From the NCBI GenBank assembly GCA_022796015.1, contig JAAWHU010000019.1, positions 1 to 46,950 of the forward strand: a stretch of DNA of 46,950 bases. The letters run 5' to 3'. A model generated the notes under the pieces. The model saw nothing but the letters and a program-made list of their open reading frames with translations. It made no database searches and was not told where the DNA came from. Both the position numbers and the translations under genes were made by a program. The stretch's first letter is position 1; the number at the start of each line of letters is the position of its first letter. Positions 21,456 to 30,625 of the stretch are shown here, piece after piece. The DNA is from Hungatella sp. (GTDB lineage Bacteria; Bacillota; Clostridia; Lachnospirales; Lachnospiraceae).

Positions 21456-23948
21456 ATGGAACCTAATGTATTTGATAAGATTCATGACATAGATTTAAAG
21501 AAAACTATGGAAAAATCTTACATTGACTATGCCATGAGCGTAATTGCTTCCAGGGCTCTGCCAGATGTAAGAGATGGTCTGAAGCCGGTTCAGAGGAGAG
21601 TTCTGTATTCTATGATTGAGCTGAACAACGGACCTGACAAGCCTCACAGAAAATGTGCCCGTATCGTAGGTGATACCATGGGTAAGTACCATCCTCACGG
21701 GGACAGCTCTATCTACGGGGCTCTGGTGAATATGGCCCAGGAGTGGTCCACCCGGTATCCCCTGGTGGATGGACATGGCAACTTTGGTTCTGTGGACGGA
21801 GACGGAGCCGCCGCCATGCGTTATACGGAGGCCAGACTCAGCAAGATTTCCATGGAGCTTTTGTCCGATATCGGAAAAGATACCGTAGACTTTGTTCCCA
21901 ACTTTGACGAGACGGAAAAAGAACCCACGGTTCTTCCATCCCGGTATCCCAATCTGTTAGTCAACGGAACCTCGGGCATTGCCGTAGGCATGGCTACTAA
22001 TATTCCTCCTCACAATCTCAGGGAGGTCATCGGCGCCGTGGTAAAGATCATAGACAATCTGGTGGAGGAAAAGAGAGATACCTCCATGGAAGAGATCATG
22101 GAGATCATAAAGGGGCCTGATTTCCCTACAGGGGCGACCATCCTGGGAAAGAGAGGGATTGAGGATGCCTACCGCACCGGAAGGGGAAAGATCAGAGTCC
22201 GGGCAGTGTCGGATATTGAGACCATGGCCAACGGAAAGAGCCGCATCGTTGTCACCGAAATCCCCTATCTGGTGAACAAGGCCCGTCTGATTGAAAAGAT
22301 AGCGGAGCTGGTAAAGGACAAGAAGGTAGATGGAATCACGGATCTTCGGGATGAGTCTGACCGGGAAGGTATGAGAATCGTTATTGAGATACGCCGCGAT
22401 GCCAATGCCAATGTGATCTTGAACCAGCTGTACAAGCATACCCAGATGCAGGATACCTTCGGCGTAATCATGCTGGCCCTGGTGGATAATCAGCCTAAGG
22501 TACTGAACATCCTTCAGATGCTGAAGCTCTATCTGGAGCACCAGAAGGATGTAGTTACAAGGCGGACAAAATATGACTTAAACAAGGCGGAGGAGAGGGC
22601 CCACATCTTAGAAGGGCTGCTTATTGCCCTTGACAATATTGACGAGGTCATAAGAATCATCCGGGCTTCTCAGACAGTACAGATCGCAAAGCAGCAGCTC
22701 ATGGAGCGGTTCGGATTAAGCGATCCCCAGTCCCAGGCTATTGTAGACATGCGTCTTCGGGCTCTCACCGGCCTGGAGAGAGACAAGCTGGAGGCAGAGT
22801 ATAAGGAACTGCAGGCAAGGATCGCGGAGTTAAAGGAAATTTTGGCAGACGAGAATAAACTTTTGGGAGTGATCAGGGAAGAGATTCAGACCATCTCAGG
22901 CAAATACGGGGATGACAGAAAGACCTCCATAGGGTTTGACGAATTTGATATGTCCATGGAGGATCTTATACCCAATGACGACACGGTAGTGGCTATGACC
23001 CGATTGGGGTATATTAAGAGAATGTCTCCGGACAACTTTAAGAGCCAGAACAGGGGAGGAAAGGGCATCAAGGGAATGCAGACCATCGATGAGGATTACA
23101 TCGAAGATCTGATTATGACCAGGAATCACAATGACATTATGTTCTTCACCAACACGGGCCGTGTATACCGTCTGAAGGCATATGCGATTCCGGAAGCAGG
23201 ACGGACTGCCAGGGGAACTGCCATTATTAACCTTCTTCAGATGATGCCCGGTGAGAAGATTACCGCCATCGTGTCCATGAAGGAATTTAATGACGATCAC
23301 TATTTGTTTATGGCCACCAAGTACGGTATGGCAAAAAAGACTCCCATGAGAGAGTACTCTAATGTAAGAAAGAACGGCCTTCAGGCCATTGTCTTAAGAG
23401 AAGGGGACGAGCTCATTGAGGTAAAGGCCACAGATGATACCAGGGATATTTTCATGGTTACCAAGAAGGGACAGTGCATTCGATTCCATGAAGCTGATGT
23501 CCGTGTCACAGGCCGTGTATCTATGGGAGTCATCGGAATGAAGCTGGATGAGGATGATGAAGTCATCGGAATGCAGATGGATTCCCAGGGAGAGACTCTT
23601 TTGGTGGTGTCTGCCAACGGAATCGGCAAGAGGACGGATATCAATGAATTTCCGGTTCAGAAGCGCAGCGGAAAAGGGGTGCGCTGCTACAAGATTGTGG
23701 AGAAGACAGGAGACCTGGTGGGAGCCAAGCTTGTCCATGAGGATCACGACGTAATGATGATTACCAATGAGGGGATCATTATCCGCATTAGTGTAAAGGA
23801 TATTTCCACTCTTGGACGCAATACATCAGGTGTGAAGCTTATGAATATAGATCAGGATTCCAGCACTTATATCGCAAGCATTGCAAAGGTGAGGGATGAT
23901 GGCAACAAGACCATGGAGGATTCCGAAGAAATCGAAGAACCAGAATAG
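21456..23948 (+). CDS. gyrA: DNA gyrase subunit A
   Basis: 830 aa, the breakage-reunion subunit. The winged-helix domain has GRVxx-type boxes and the catalytic Tyr123 in [11 protein letters not shown]. The quinolone-determining region reads [14 protein letters not shown]: Ser84 corresponds to E. coli Ser83, and Gly88 sits at the E. coli Asp87 position. The C-terminal beta-pinwheel begins near residue 505 and contains a GyrA-box variant QNRGGKG. The tail is acidic. A strong terminator follows 12 bases after the stop, closing the origin gene series. Confidence 0.98.
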   Translation: MEPNVFDKIHDIDLKKTMEKSYIDYAMSVIASRALPDVRDGLKPVQRRVLYSMIELNNGPDKPHRKCARIVGDTMGKYHPHGDSSIYGALVNMAQEWSTRYPLVDGHGNFGSVDGDGAAAMRYTEARLSKISMELLSDIGKDTVDFVPNFDETEKEPTVLPSRYPNLLVNGTSGIAVGMATNIPPHNLREVIGAVVKIIDNLVEEKRDTSMEEIMEIIKGPDFPTGATILGKRGIEDAYRTGRGKIRVRAVSDIETMANGKSRIVVTEIPYLVNKARLIEKIAELVKDKKVDGITDLRDESDREGMRIVIEIRRDANANVILNQLYKHTQMQDTFGVIMLALVDNQPKVLNILQMLKLYLEHQKDVVTRRTKYDLNKAEERAHILEGLLIALDNIDEVIRIIRASQTVQIAKQQLMERFGLSDPQSQAIVDMRLRALTGLERDKLEAEYKELQARIAELKEILADENKLLGVIREEIQTISGKYGDDRKTSIGFDEFDMSMEDLIPNDDTVVAMTRLGYIKRMSPDNFKSQNRGGKGIKGMQTIDEDYIEDLIMTRNHNDIMFFTNTGRVYRLKAYAIPEAGRTARGTAIINLLQMMPGEKITAIVSMKEFNDDHYLFMATKYGMAKKTPMREYSNVRKNGLQAIVLREGDELIEVKATDDTRDIFMVTKKGQCIRFHEADVRVTGRVSMGVIGMKLDEDDEVIGMQMDSQGETLLVVSANGIGKRTDINEFPVQKRSGKGVRCYKIVEKTGDLVGAKLVHEDHDVMMITNEGIIIRISVKDISTLGRNTSGVKLMNIDQDSSTYIASIAKVRDDGNKTMEDSEEIEEPE

Positions 23949-23959
23949 AGCCATTATGT

Positions 23960-24001
23960 AAAACAGGAAGAGATCCTTGAAAAGGGATTTCTTCCTGTTT
24001 T
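23960..24001 (+). terminator. Intrinsic terminator of gyrA
   Basis: AAAACAGGAAGAGATCC (23960-23976) pairs with GGGATTTCTTCCTGTTTT (23984-24001), with a small mismatch in the middle, around a 7-base loop. The structure ends in a T-run. Confidence 0.9.
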
Positions 24002-24033
24002 TAAGTAATTTATGTTGAAATGTTGAAAAAATA

Positions 24034-24062
24034 TTGACAAATTTTTTAAAATCAGATAGAAT
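24034..24062 (+). promoter_or_regulatory. Promoter of the ABC exporter gene pair
   Basis: TTGACA, a 17-nt spacer and TAGAAT. The palindromic operator begins 26 bases after the -10 box. Confidence 0.75.
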
Positions 24063-24088
24063 CTATTTAGATTTTTTATATATAAATT

Positions 24089-24104
24089 TTTAGAACGTTC
24101 TAAA
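24089..24104. promoter_or_regulatory. Operator 1, palindrome shared with the oxidoreductase promoter
   Basis: TTTAGAACGTTCTAAA is a perfect 16-bp palindrome with a central CpG, the form bound by LacI-family repressors. An identical copy is at 27542-27557. It lies about 20 bases past the predicted start site, where a bound repressor would block elongation. The LacI-type regulator encoded at 36288-37331 is the obvious candidate ligand, by inference. Confidence 0.75.
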
Positions 24105-24138
24105 TAGTAATTTACAGACCATAAAGGGGGGACATAGT

Positions 24139-25781
24139 TTGAAGAGATCTTATTTATTAAAAATCCTTCCTTACATAAGGCCAGAGAGAAGACGGATTTT
24201 CTGCAGTCTGGCTGCCTCCCTTCTGATGAATCTGTTTGCAGTGAGCATAACCTGGCAGTTTTCCAGAGCTATTGAGAGATATGTTCCGGCTGAAGATCTT
24301 ACCGGACTTCTGCGGGCCGGGGGAAGGATTCTTCTGTGTGCAGTTCTATACTTTGGATGCTATGTACTCTTTCTTCACCAAGCCCGGTCTGCCCAGTATC
24401 AGGTTCAGCACCGGCTGAGGAGGCTGGTCTTCTCCCATGTGCTGAACTGCCGGTATGAATATTTTGTCCAAAAAAGCTTCGGACAGGTGAATACTAATAT
24501 TATTCAGGATGTGGAGGCATTCTGTGATGGGATTTTCAATAAGGCTTTTGGCTCCATTGCCAATATTCTGTTCTTTGTGACCACCTTTGCCATTCTGATT
24601 GCCGCCAATCTGAGTATTACAGCAGTACTTTTGACCTATATGGCTGCTGTGACCGTGTATATGTACGCCTTAAAGAGGGTTATGGTCAGATTCACGAAGG
24701 AGTACTCTTCTTCCAAAGCCCGGCTGAACGAGTCTATTATGGATCTGACTGCCCATGGCAAGAGCATTGTCCTCTATGAGTGTCAGGAACGGTATCTGAA
24801 GCGGACGGATCAATACAATAAGGCCATGAATCGGAACTGGCTGAAATTAAATGTATTCTCTCCGCTGATACAATCCTCCATCGAGGTGTCCATTCTGGTA
24901 TCTTATCTGCTGGCTTTTTGGGTGTGTTGGATAGAGCTGAGGGCGGGCCGGGCCGGCTATGCAGACCTGTTTCTCTATCTGACTTACATTCCTCAGCTGT
25001 GGAACAAATACGGCTCTGCCATTGATATTATGGCAGAGTTGTCAAAAGGGGAGGTGTATGCCCAGCGGATTCTGGGGGCCGTGGAGCAGGAAACGACAGA
25101 GGGGGAGGTGAGTTCTGATGTCCAAAACCAGCCCTTATTACTGGAGGAGACGGGGATAGAAATTACCGGGCTGTGGTTCTCCTTTGCTCCTGAGACCCCT
25201 GTCTGGCAGAATTTTTCCGCTGATTTTCGCAAACCCGGCCTTTATGGCATCAGCGGTCCCTCCGGCTGTGGGAAATCTACCCTGTTTGACATTCTTATGG
25301 GCTTTTATAGACCTGAAAAGGGTAAAATCGAAATCTGCGGCATTCCCATGGAGGAGTATTCTTTTGGAGAGCTGCGCCGGACAGTGGGGATTGTCCATCA
25401 GGAGCCTTACTTCGTGTCAGGGACGATTTTGGAAAATATCTTTTTTTTGCGGACAATATCACGGAGGAACAGATTACAGATTGCGTCAGGGAGTATGGTC
25501 TTGAATCTCATTGGGCCCAGCTAGGATCCTTTGGAACAAAGAATTTGGGCCGGGCTGACCCTGGATTGACCACAGGCCAGAGAAGGATAATATCCCTGCT
25601 CCGGGTACTGGCCCGAAGGCCCCGTGTTCTGTTGTGCGATGAGATAACGGCGGGCCTGGACAGCCACACGGAGGAATTGGTTCTGAATATGATCAGAAGG
25701 TTTTCCAAAGCCCATACCTGCCTGCTGATCAGCCATAAGGACAGTGATTTAGAATCTGTAAAGAATGTTATTAGATTGTGA
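24139..25781 (+). pseudogene. ABC exporter half-transporter 1, frameshifted in a poly-T tract
   Basis: An exporter-type protein with a membrane domain (about residues 1-310, six hydrophobic segments) fused to a nucleotide-binding domain with Walker A GPSGCGKST (about 371). The frame runs to a stop at 25522-25524, but after eight T residues at 25441-25448 the family sequence continues in the -1 frame: ADNITEEQ, then the degenerate signature TTGQRR and Walker B VLLCDEITAGLD, ending at 25781. One extra T would restore a protein of about 547 aa. As written, the product lacks signature and Walker B. Alternatives are sequencing error, phase variation or slippage. It is the first gene after promoter and operator at 24034-24104 and overlaps gene 2 by four bases. 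Confidence 0.8.
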
Positions 25782-27402
25782 GATGGAATATGAATCATAC
25801 ATATCACCTTAGGAAGCAGATTATCATTCTCATAAGAAACCGTTGGCCAATTCTCATAGGTATTGTGACATCCAGCGCCATGATCGTGGCATCTACAGTC
25901 TATGTCCCATTCTATTTGGGCCAGTGCTATCAAGTCCTGGAGCATGGCTGCTTTCTGGCTTCCCCCTTTCTCCTGCTCACTGCCGGATATCTTCTCCGGG
26001 CGGTTTTTAAGCTGGTGCGCAATCATCTCACTGCTGACCTGGGTACAGGCGTGGTTCGGGAACTGCGGTTCGGTTTGTGTCAGAAGCTGTTGATGGATGG
26101 GGAACAGCAGGAGGAATCATCCTCCTACGCCTACAGTCTGTTGTCCTATGAAATTGAGACCATTGGAAATATGATCTCCTGGAGGCCTTTTGTTTTTTTG
26201 GAAAATATTTTGATTCTTTTGTGGTCTTTTTTACATATAGGTCAAGTCAGTGTGATGCTTCTCCTGTGCATCCTGCCTACGCTGGGACTGGCCATGTTAA
26301 TCGGAGAGTTCTATGGCAAAAGCATCCGTCACTCTGTGAGGCAAGTAAAGGAGAGTGTTCATAGATTGTCTGATCTTACTGCAGAAGTTATGGTTAGCCA
26401 AAAGGTCATCCGCACCATGGGAGCCCAGGGTGCATATTATGGAAAATTTGAAGTAGAGAGTAAGAATAATCAGCATTGGAATCTGGAGATGGCCAAGAGG
26501 GCACGATTGGCAGCCCCGTTTTTGGAGTTGACTTCTTATCTGGCGATGACGGCTGCTGTTCTAGCCAGTGCAGCTACGGTTATTCGTCTTAATCTTCCTG
26601 GAGCTATGGTAGTCACTATCTATACCTACATGATTACATTGGCAAATTTGGCCAATAAGATGCCGGATAATATTCTTTTTTTGTAGAGTCAAGCCAGAGT
26701 ATCAGAAGAATTCAGAAATATTTTGACCATCTGGGTAGACCAATTTTGGCACAGAGAATTCCAGAGCAGAATCGGGTGGAGGAGATTATTTTTTCTTCTG
26801 TAACAGCTCAGGTAGAAAGAGAAAAGCTGTGGACAATCCCAGAGCTTTTACTGGGACGTGGAAAGTTGACAGTTATTAACGGAATCAGCGGCAGTGGTAA
26901 GACGGTATTATGTAATATTCTTTCTGGTTTTTCCAAGGGATATGCCGGAAAGATTACCATTAATGGTGTAGAACTGAGAGAACTCGACCCTAGGTGGTAT
27001 CATAAAAGAATGGGATATGCCATGCAGAGAACTATGATTTTCTCTGACACAGTCCAGGGAAACGTTGCTATGGGACGAAACGTTGAGCAGTCGTGGAAAG
27101 AGGAATTATTCTCTGTCTGCGGCATGGATGAGATATTTGGAAAATTGGGTGAAGTAGAACTTCATGGGGATTCTAACATTCTTTCCGGCGGTGAGCGTCA
27201 GCGGATTGGATTTGCCCGGGCACTGTACAGTGATCCGGATGTGGTAATCTTGGACGATGTATTTACTGCGTTGGATGGAAGGCGCCGCAAAAGCCTGTGC
27301 CAGTATCTGAAAGATAAAAAAAGGGATCATATTATAGTGGTGGTCAGCAGCTATCCAGAGGTACTGAACTTGGCAGACCAAGTTGTGACCCTGTCTGTAT
27401 AA
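25778..27402 (+). pseudogene. ABC exporter half-transporter 2, frameshifted in a poly-T tract
   Basis: The partner half-transporter, with GTG start overlapping the stop of gene 1. The membrane domain (about 300 aa) ends at TAG 26684-26686, immediately after seven T residues (26676-26682). In the -1 frame the protein continues without a break: VESSQSIRRIQKYFDHLG, then Walker A GISGSGKT, a canonical signature LSGGERQRIGFARAL and Walker B VVILDDVFTALD. One extra T would give a full protein of about 541 aa. The catalytic Glu after Walker B is Asp here, complementing the degenerate signature of gene 1 in a heterodimer. It ends at a terminator (27434-27469). Confidence 0.8.
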
Positions 27403-27433
27403 ATAATGTTAGTTAGGACTGGGCCATTTATAT

Positions 27434-27469
27434 ATCAAAAACAGAGTCCATAAGGGCTCTGTTTTTGAT
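27434..27469 (+). terminator. Terminator of the ABC exporter pair
   Basis: The 13-nt arms ATCAAAAACAGAG and CTCTGTTTTTGAT (27434-27446 with 27457-27469) are perfectly complementary around a 10-base loop, and the 3' arm carries a T-run. Confidence 0.88.
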
Positions 27470-27486
27470 GCAATTTACATAATCTA

Positions 27487-27515
27487 TTGACATTTTTGCA
27501 CAAATTAGATATCAT
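27487..27515 (+). promoter_or_regulatory. Promoter of FAD-dependent oxidoreductase 1
   Basis: TTGACA, a 17-nt spacer and TATCAT. The spacing to the operator is again 26 bases, exactly as at the exporter promoter. Confidence 0.75.
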
Positions 27516-27541
27516 TAGATAAAAGAGTTTATTAATCTATT

Positions 27542-27557
27542 TTTAGAACGTTCTAAA
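27542..27557. promoter_or_regulatory. Operator 2, palindrome shared with the exporter promoter
   Basis: A second perfect copy of TTTAGAACGTTCTAAA, also flanked by TT and TA, giving 20 identical bases at the two sites. Outside this block the two promoter regions differ, so this is a conserved site and not a duplicated segment. Confidence 0.8.
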
Positions 27558-27591
27558 TAACTTCTTAAATTTATGGCATGGAGGAAGGACG

Positions 27592-28959
27592 ATGATAAAC
27601 GGTATAGAAAAAGGGCCCCAGGCGGATGTGATCGTAGTGGGCGCAGGTCCTGCCGGTATGTGCGCAGCCCTGGAAGCGGCAAGGCAGGGAGTATCCGTAA
27701 TCCTGCTGGAACAGGGTGGGTGCTGCGGCGGCATGGCTACCCAGGGATTGGTAGGCCCCTTTATGACCTGTTATGACGCAAAAGGGGAGAACATGATTAT
27801 CCGCGGTCTTTTTGAAGAGATTGTGGATGGCTTAGTGAAGCGAGAAGCCGCTATCCATCCATCCCAGGTTCGGTCAGGGACAGGGTTTACTTCGTGGATT
27901 GAGGTGGGTCATGACCATGTGACGCCTTTTGAACCTGAAGGGCTAAAGCTTGTTATGGATGAGATGCTGACCCAGGCAGAGGTGAAGATTCTCTATCATA
28001 CCACATTTTTCAGGCCTGTCCTTAAAGGGAACACCATAGCAGGCGTTCTGGTAAATTCCAAGAAGGGGACAGAGATGATTGAGGGAAAGGTAATCATTGA
28101 TTGTACAGGAGATGGAGATGTGGCCTATGCCAGTGGAGTACCCTATGAGCTTGGCAATGAAGAACTGGGAATCATGCAGCCTGCCACCATGTTTTTCCAC
28201 ATACAGAATGTGGATTCCAAGGCCCTTGAGGAGGATATAAAGAAGAACCGTCACAATTTCTACCGCAAGGATGGGGTCAACTACCGGTCTCTTCATTGGA
28301 GAGTTACCCAGGCAAAGGAGAAGGGAGACTGGTCTCTGAACCGGACCAGCATCGGAATATACAGAATGCCTAAGGAAGATGAATGGGCTGTCAATACTTC
28401 AAGGATTATGAAGGTGGATGCCACGGACAATGAGAGCCTTACAAGGGCTGAGATTGAGGGGCGCAGACAGGTGGATGAGATTATGAGGTTTCTGAAGCTG
28501 TATGTGCCTGGATGCCAACATGTGAGACTTAAATCCACGGCATCTCATATAGGAATCAGGGAGAGCCGCCACATTCAGGGAGAATACCGCCTGACTACAG
28601 AAGATCTTCTGGAGGCCAGAGTGCCCGAGGACAGTATTCTTCTTGCATCCAACTCCATAGACGTCCATGGGCGGTTCGGGCCTGCCAGCAATGAATATAT
28701 GCCTATTAAGGGAGATTATTACGGAGTCTCCTACAGGTGTCTGGTGGCAAAGAATGTGGAACAGCTTCTCATAGCCGGCCGGTGTGTCAGTGCCGACTCG
28801 GCGGCAGCAGGAGCCATCCGTGTGATTCCCCCCTGTATGGCCATGGGACAGGCGGCCGGAGCTGCTGCGGCTTTGTCGGTAAAAGGGGGCATGACTGTGA
28901 GGAATGTAGATACAAAGGTTCTCAGAGATCTATTAAAAGAGCATGGGGCATATCTGTAA
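27592..28959 (+). CDS. FAD-dependent oxidoreductase 1 (PF12831-type)
   Basis: 455 aa. The dinucleotide-binding motif VVGAGPAG (GxGxxG at residues 17-22) starts the protein and is followed by a Gly-rich GGCCGGMATQGLVGPF loop. A central DCTGDGDVA and a C-terminal FAD-contacting block AGRCVSADSAAAGAIRVIPPCMAMGQAAG match the soluble FAD-dependent oxidoreductase family. GIRESRHIQGEY recurs in its two paralogues here. The absence of a signal peptide indicates a cytosolic enzyme. The substrate is unknown; position next to a sugar-type importer suggests a carbohydrate-related substrate. A GGAGG site precedes the ATG. Expression is probably controlled by operator 2. Confidence 0.88.
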   Translation: MINGIEKGPQADVIVVGAGPAGMCAALEAARQGVSVILLEQGGCCGGMATQGLVGPFMTCYDAKGENMIIRGLFEEIVDGLVKREAAIHPSQVRSGTGFTSWIEVGHDHVTPFEPEGLKLVMDEMLTQAEVKILYHTTFFRPVLKGNTIAGVLVNSKKGTEMIEGKVIIDCTGDGDVAYASGVPYELGNEELGIMQPATMFFHIQNVDSKALEEDIKKNRHNFYRKDGVNYRSLHWRVTQAKEKGDWSLNRTSIGIYRMPKEDEWAVNTSRIMKVDATDNESLTRAEIEGRRQVDEIMRFLKLYVPGCQHVRLKSTASHIGIRESRHIQGEYRLTTEDLLEARVPEDSILLASNSIDVHGRFGPASNEYMPIKGDYYGVSYRCLVAKNVEQLLIAGRCVSADSAAAGAIRVIPPCMAMGQAAGAAAALSVKGGMTVRNVDTKVLRDLLKEHGAYL

Positions 28960-29021
28960 TAAGTGACAGTCCGGCTCATATTCAATCAATAGCTCAGCTC
29001 GCCCGGCATGGAAATACAAGG

Positions 29022-29050
29022 TTTACAACGGCCTGGTTCGCAGCTATAAA
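29022..29050 (+). promoter_or_regulatory. Promoter of the sugar-type ABC importer operon
   Basis: TTTACA, a 17-nt spacer and TATAAA, ending 25 bases before the solute-binding protein gene. No terminator is visible between oxidoreductase 1 and this point, so read-through from the upstream promoter is also possible. Confidence 0.5.
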
Positions 29051-29075
29051 AATATAAAGTTATGGAGGAATTAAG

Positions 29076-30545
29076 ATGAAAAAATTGATTGCATCCACAT
29101 TGGCACTGGCAATGGTCGGCACCATGCTGACCGGATGTGGTTCTTCTGCCAAGGAAGAGACAAAGCCTGCAGAGACAACGACAGCTGCTCCTGCCGCAGG
29201 CAGTGAGACTAAGGGTGAAGAAACAAAGAGCAACGATACCCAGGCTCCATCCGGGGAGAGCAAGGATGGAGACATTACTTCATGGATTCTGGAAGACGAC
29301 ACAAGCATAAGCGGAGAAGTGAATTTCTGGATTCCTTTTAAAGGAAGCCAGGGTATGGATGCCATGATTGCGGCATTTAATGAGGTTTATCCTAATATCA
29401 AAGTAAACTTAAATACCTACAACAACAATTCCGATGGCAATGTAAGCGTGAATGTGGCCATGGATGCGGGAGAAGTGGATGTTCTTGCTTCTTTTGGTCT
29501 GAGTACTACCTACAAGAGATGGGCCAACGGTCTTTTCAAGGATCTGACGGCCCGGTGTGAAGAGGAAGGAATTGATCTGATAGACAACTGGGGTACAGAT
29601 GCCTATAAATATGACGGCAGCATCTATACCTTCCCCTGCGGCGGATTGTCTTACTATGTAGCCATCAACATGAATGCATGGAACGAAGCCGGACTGGGTG
29701 ATCTTCCCACAGAATGGACATGGGACGAGTACCTGGAGGCCAGCCGGAAGATGACCAAGAAGGATGAAAACGGCAATGTTCAGGTATACGGTGGTTCCGA
29801 CTATCATTCTGTCAATTATATGACCTTCACCTACGCTCAGGTAAAGGGAAAGAATCCATACTATAAAGATGATAAGACAGCCAGCTTTGACGATCCGATC
29901 ATCATTAATTCCTATGATAAAGAGTTAAAGGCAGAGCTGGAAGAAAAGATATGGTTCCCCAAAGCTACATACCGCGCCGACAACCTTCAGGCTCAGATGA
30001 CCTTCTGCCAGGGACAGACCGCATCTACCATTATTCCTAATGTAACTCGTTTCCTTCATGACAAGGAGACTTATCCCAACGTAGACTGGATTACCGGTTT
30101 TGCCCCCTATCCGGTTGTGGAAAAAGGACAGACCAACTATATGTCCGGCGTACCTACTTTCTCTCATGCAGGAATCTGCACCAACTGTCAGGATGAAGAC
30201 GCTGCCTGGGCATTTGTAAAATGGTATTCTACCTATGGAGTGGGATTCCTTCCTGCAGCCGGCCATCAGTCCTGCTGGAAGGGTAATGATCCGGCTACTG
30301 CCCTTCAGGTTATCTACGGTTCCGAAGAGGAATCAAAGAAGTGGATTGATGTAGAATCCTTTGTAAGAGTTGTAGGAGATTCCAGCAAGCCTGCTTACTA
30401 TGAGGATGAGCTGACTGCTTACTCCGATGTGAACTCCTGTCTCAACGAGCAGGTAATGTTTGCCATCAACGGAGAGAAGACTGCCGAGGAGGCTATGAAT
30501 GAGGCGGCAAAGAACGCCAATCAGTTTATCAAGGACGCCCAGTAA
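29076..30545 (+). CDS. Extracellular solute-binding lipoprotein (sugar ABC importer)
   Basis: 489 aa. The N-terminal lipoprotein signal (MKK, hydrophobic core, LTGC) predicts lipidation at Cys21. A low-complexity Thr/Glu/Ala linker (about 25-65) follows, then a type-1-like solute-binding domain (VNFWIPFKGSQGMDAMIAAFNEVYPNIKV; ALGL-type hinge segments such as YVAINMNAWNEAGLGDLPTEWTWDEY). It captures the substrate outside the cell for the two permeases encoded next. The ligand is not deducible; such proteins mostly bind mono- and oligosaccharides or polyols. First gene of an apparent six-gene operon reaching 36301. Confidence 0.93.
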   Translation: MKKLIASTLALAMVGTMLTGCGSSAKEETKPAETTTAAPAAGSETKGEETKSNDTQAPSGESKDGDITSWILEDDTSISGEVNFWIPFKGSQGMDAMIAAFNEVYPNIKVNLNTYNNNSDGNVSVNVAMDAGEVDVLASFGLSTTYKRWANGLFKDLTARCEEEGIDLIDNWGTDAYKYDGSIYTFPCGGLSYYVAINMNAWNEAGLGDLPTEWTWDEYLEASRKMTKKDENGNVQVYGGSDYHSVNYMTFTYAQVKGKNPYYKDDKTASFDDPIIINSYDKELKAELEEKIWFPKATYRADNLQAQMTFCQGQTASTIIPNVTRFLHDKETYPNVDWITGFAPYPVVEKGQTNYMSGVPTFSHAGICTNCQDEDAAWAFVKWYSTYGVGFLPAAGHQSCWKGNDPATALQVIYGSEEESKKWIDVESFVRVVGDSSKPAYYEDELTAYSDVNSCLNEQVMFAINGEKTAEEAMNEAAKNANQFIKDAQ

Positions 30546-30562
30546 AGTTTCAGGCTTTGGCG

Positions 30563-30595
30563 GCAGACATATCCCTTTTAAAGGGATATGTCTGC
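30563..30595 (+). repeat. Intercistronic stem-loop
   Basis: GCAGACATATCCCTTT and AAAGGGATATGTCTGC form a near-perfect 33-base palindrome between the binding-protein and permease genes. No T-run follows, so it is probably not a terminator. A structure at this place can protect the upstream mRNA and give more binding protein than permease, as in the mal operon. Confidence 0.7.
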
Positions 30596-30625
30596 TTCGC
30601 CCTCAGGCTAGTATGGGAGGTAAAC

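Noticed and set aside
22896-23747. Minus-strand frames within gyrA.
   Set aside because: They are shadows of gyrA caused by codon bias, with no start signals or domains.
25545-27402. The two downstream fragments (25545-25781 and 26746-27402) as independent small ABC ATPase genes.
   Set aside because: Each continues the preceding protein exactly after a one-base frame change in a poly-T tract, and neither has its own ribosome-binding site.
24089-27557. The palindrome AGAACGTTCT as a LexA (SOS) box.
   Set aside because: Gram-positive LexA boxes need GAAC and GTTC separated by four bases. Here they adjoin without a spacer, and no SOS gene is present.
24089-27557. The same palindrome as a catabolite-control (cre) site.
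   Set aside because: It lacks the TG and CA ends of the cre consensus, and it is a perfect palindrome found only at these two cluster promoters.
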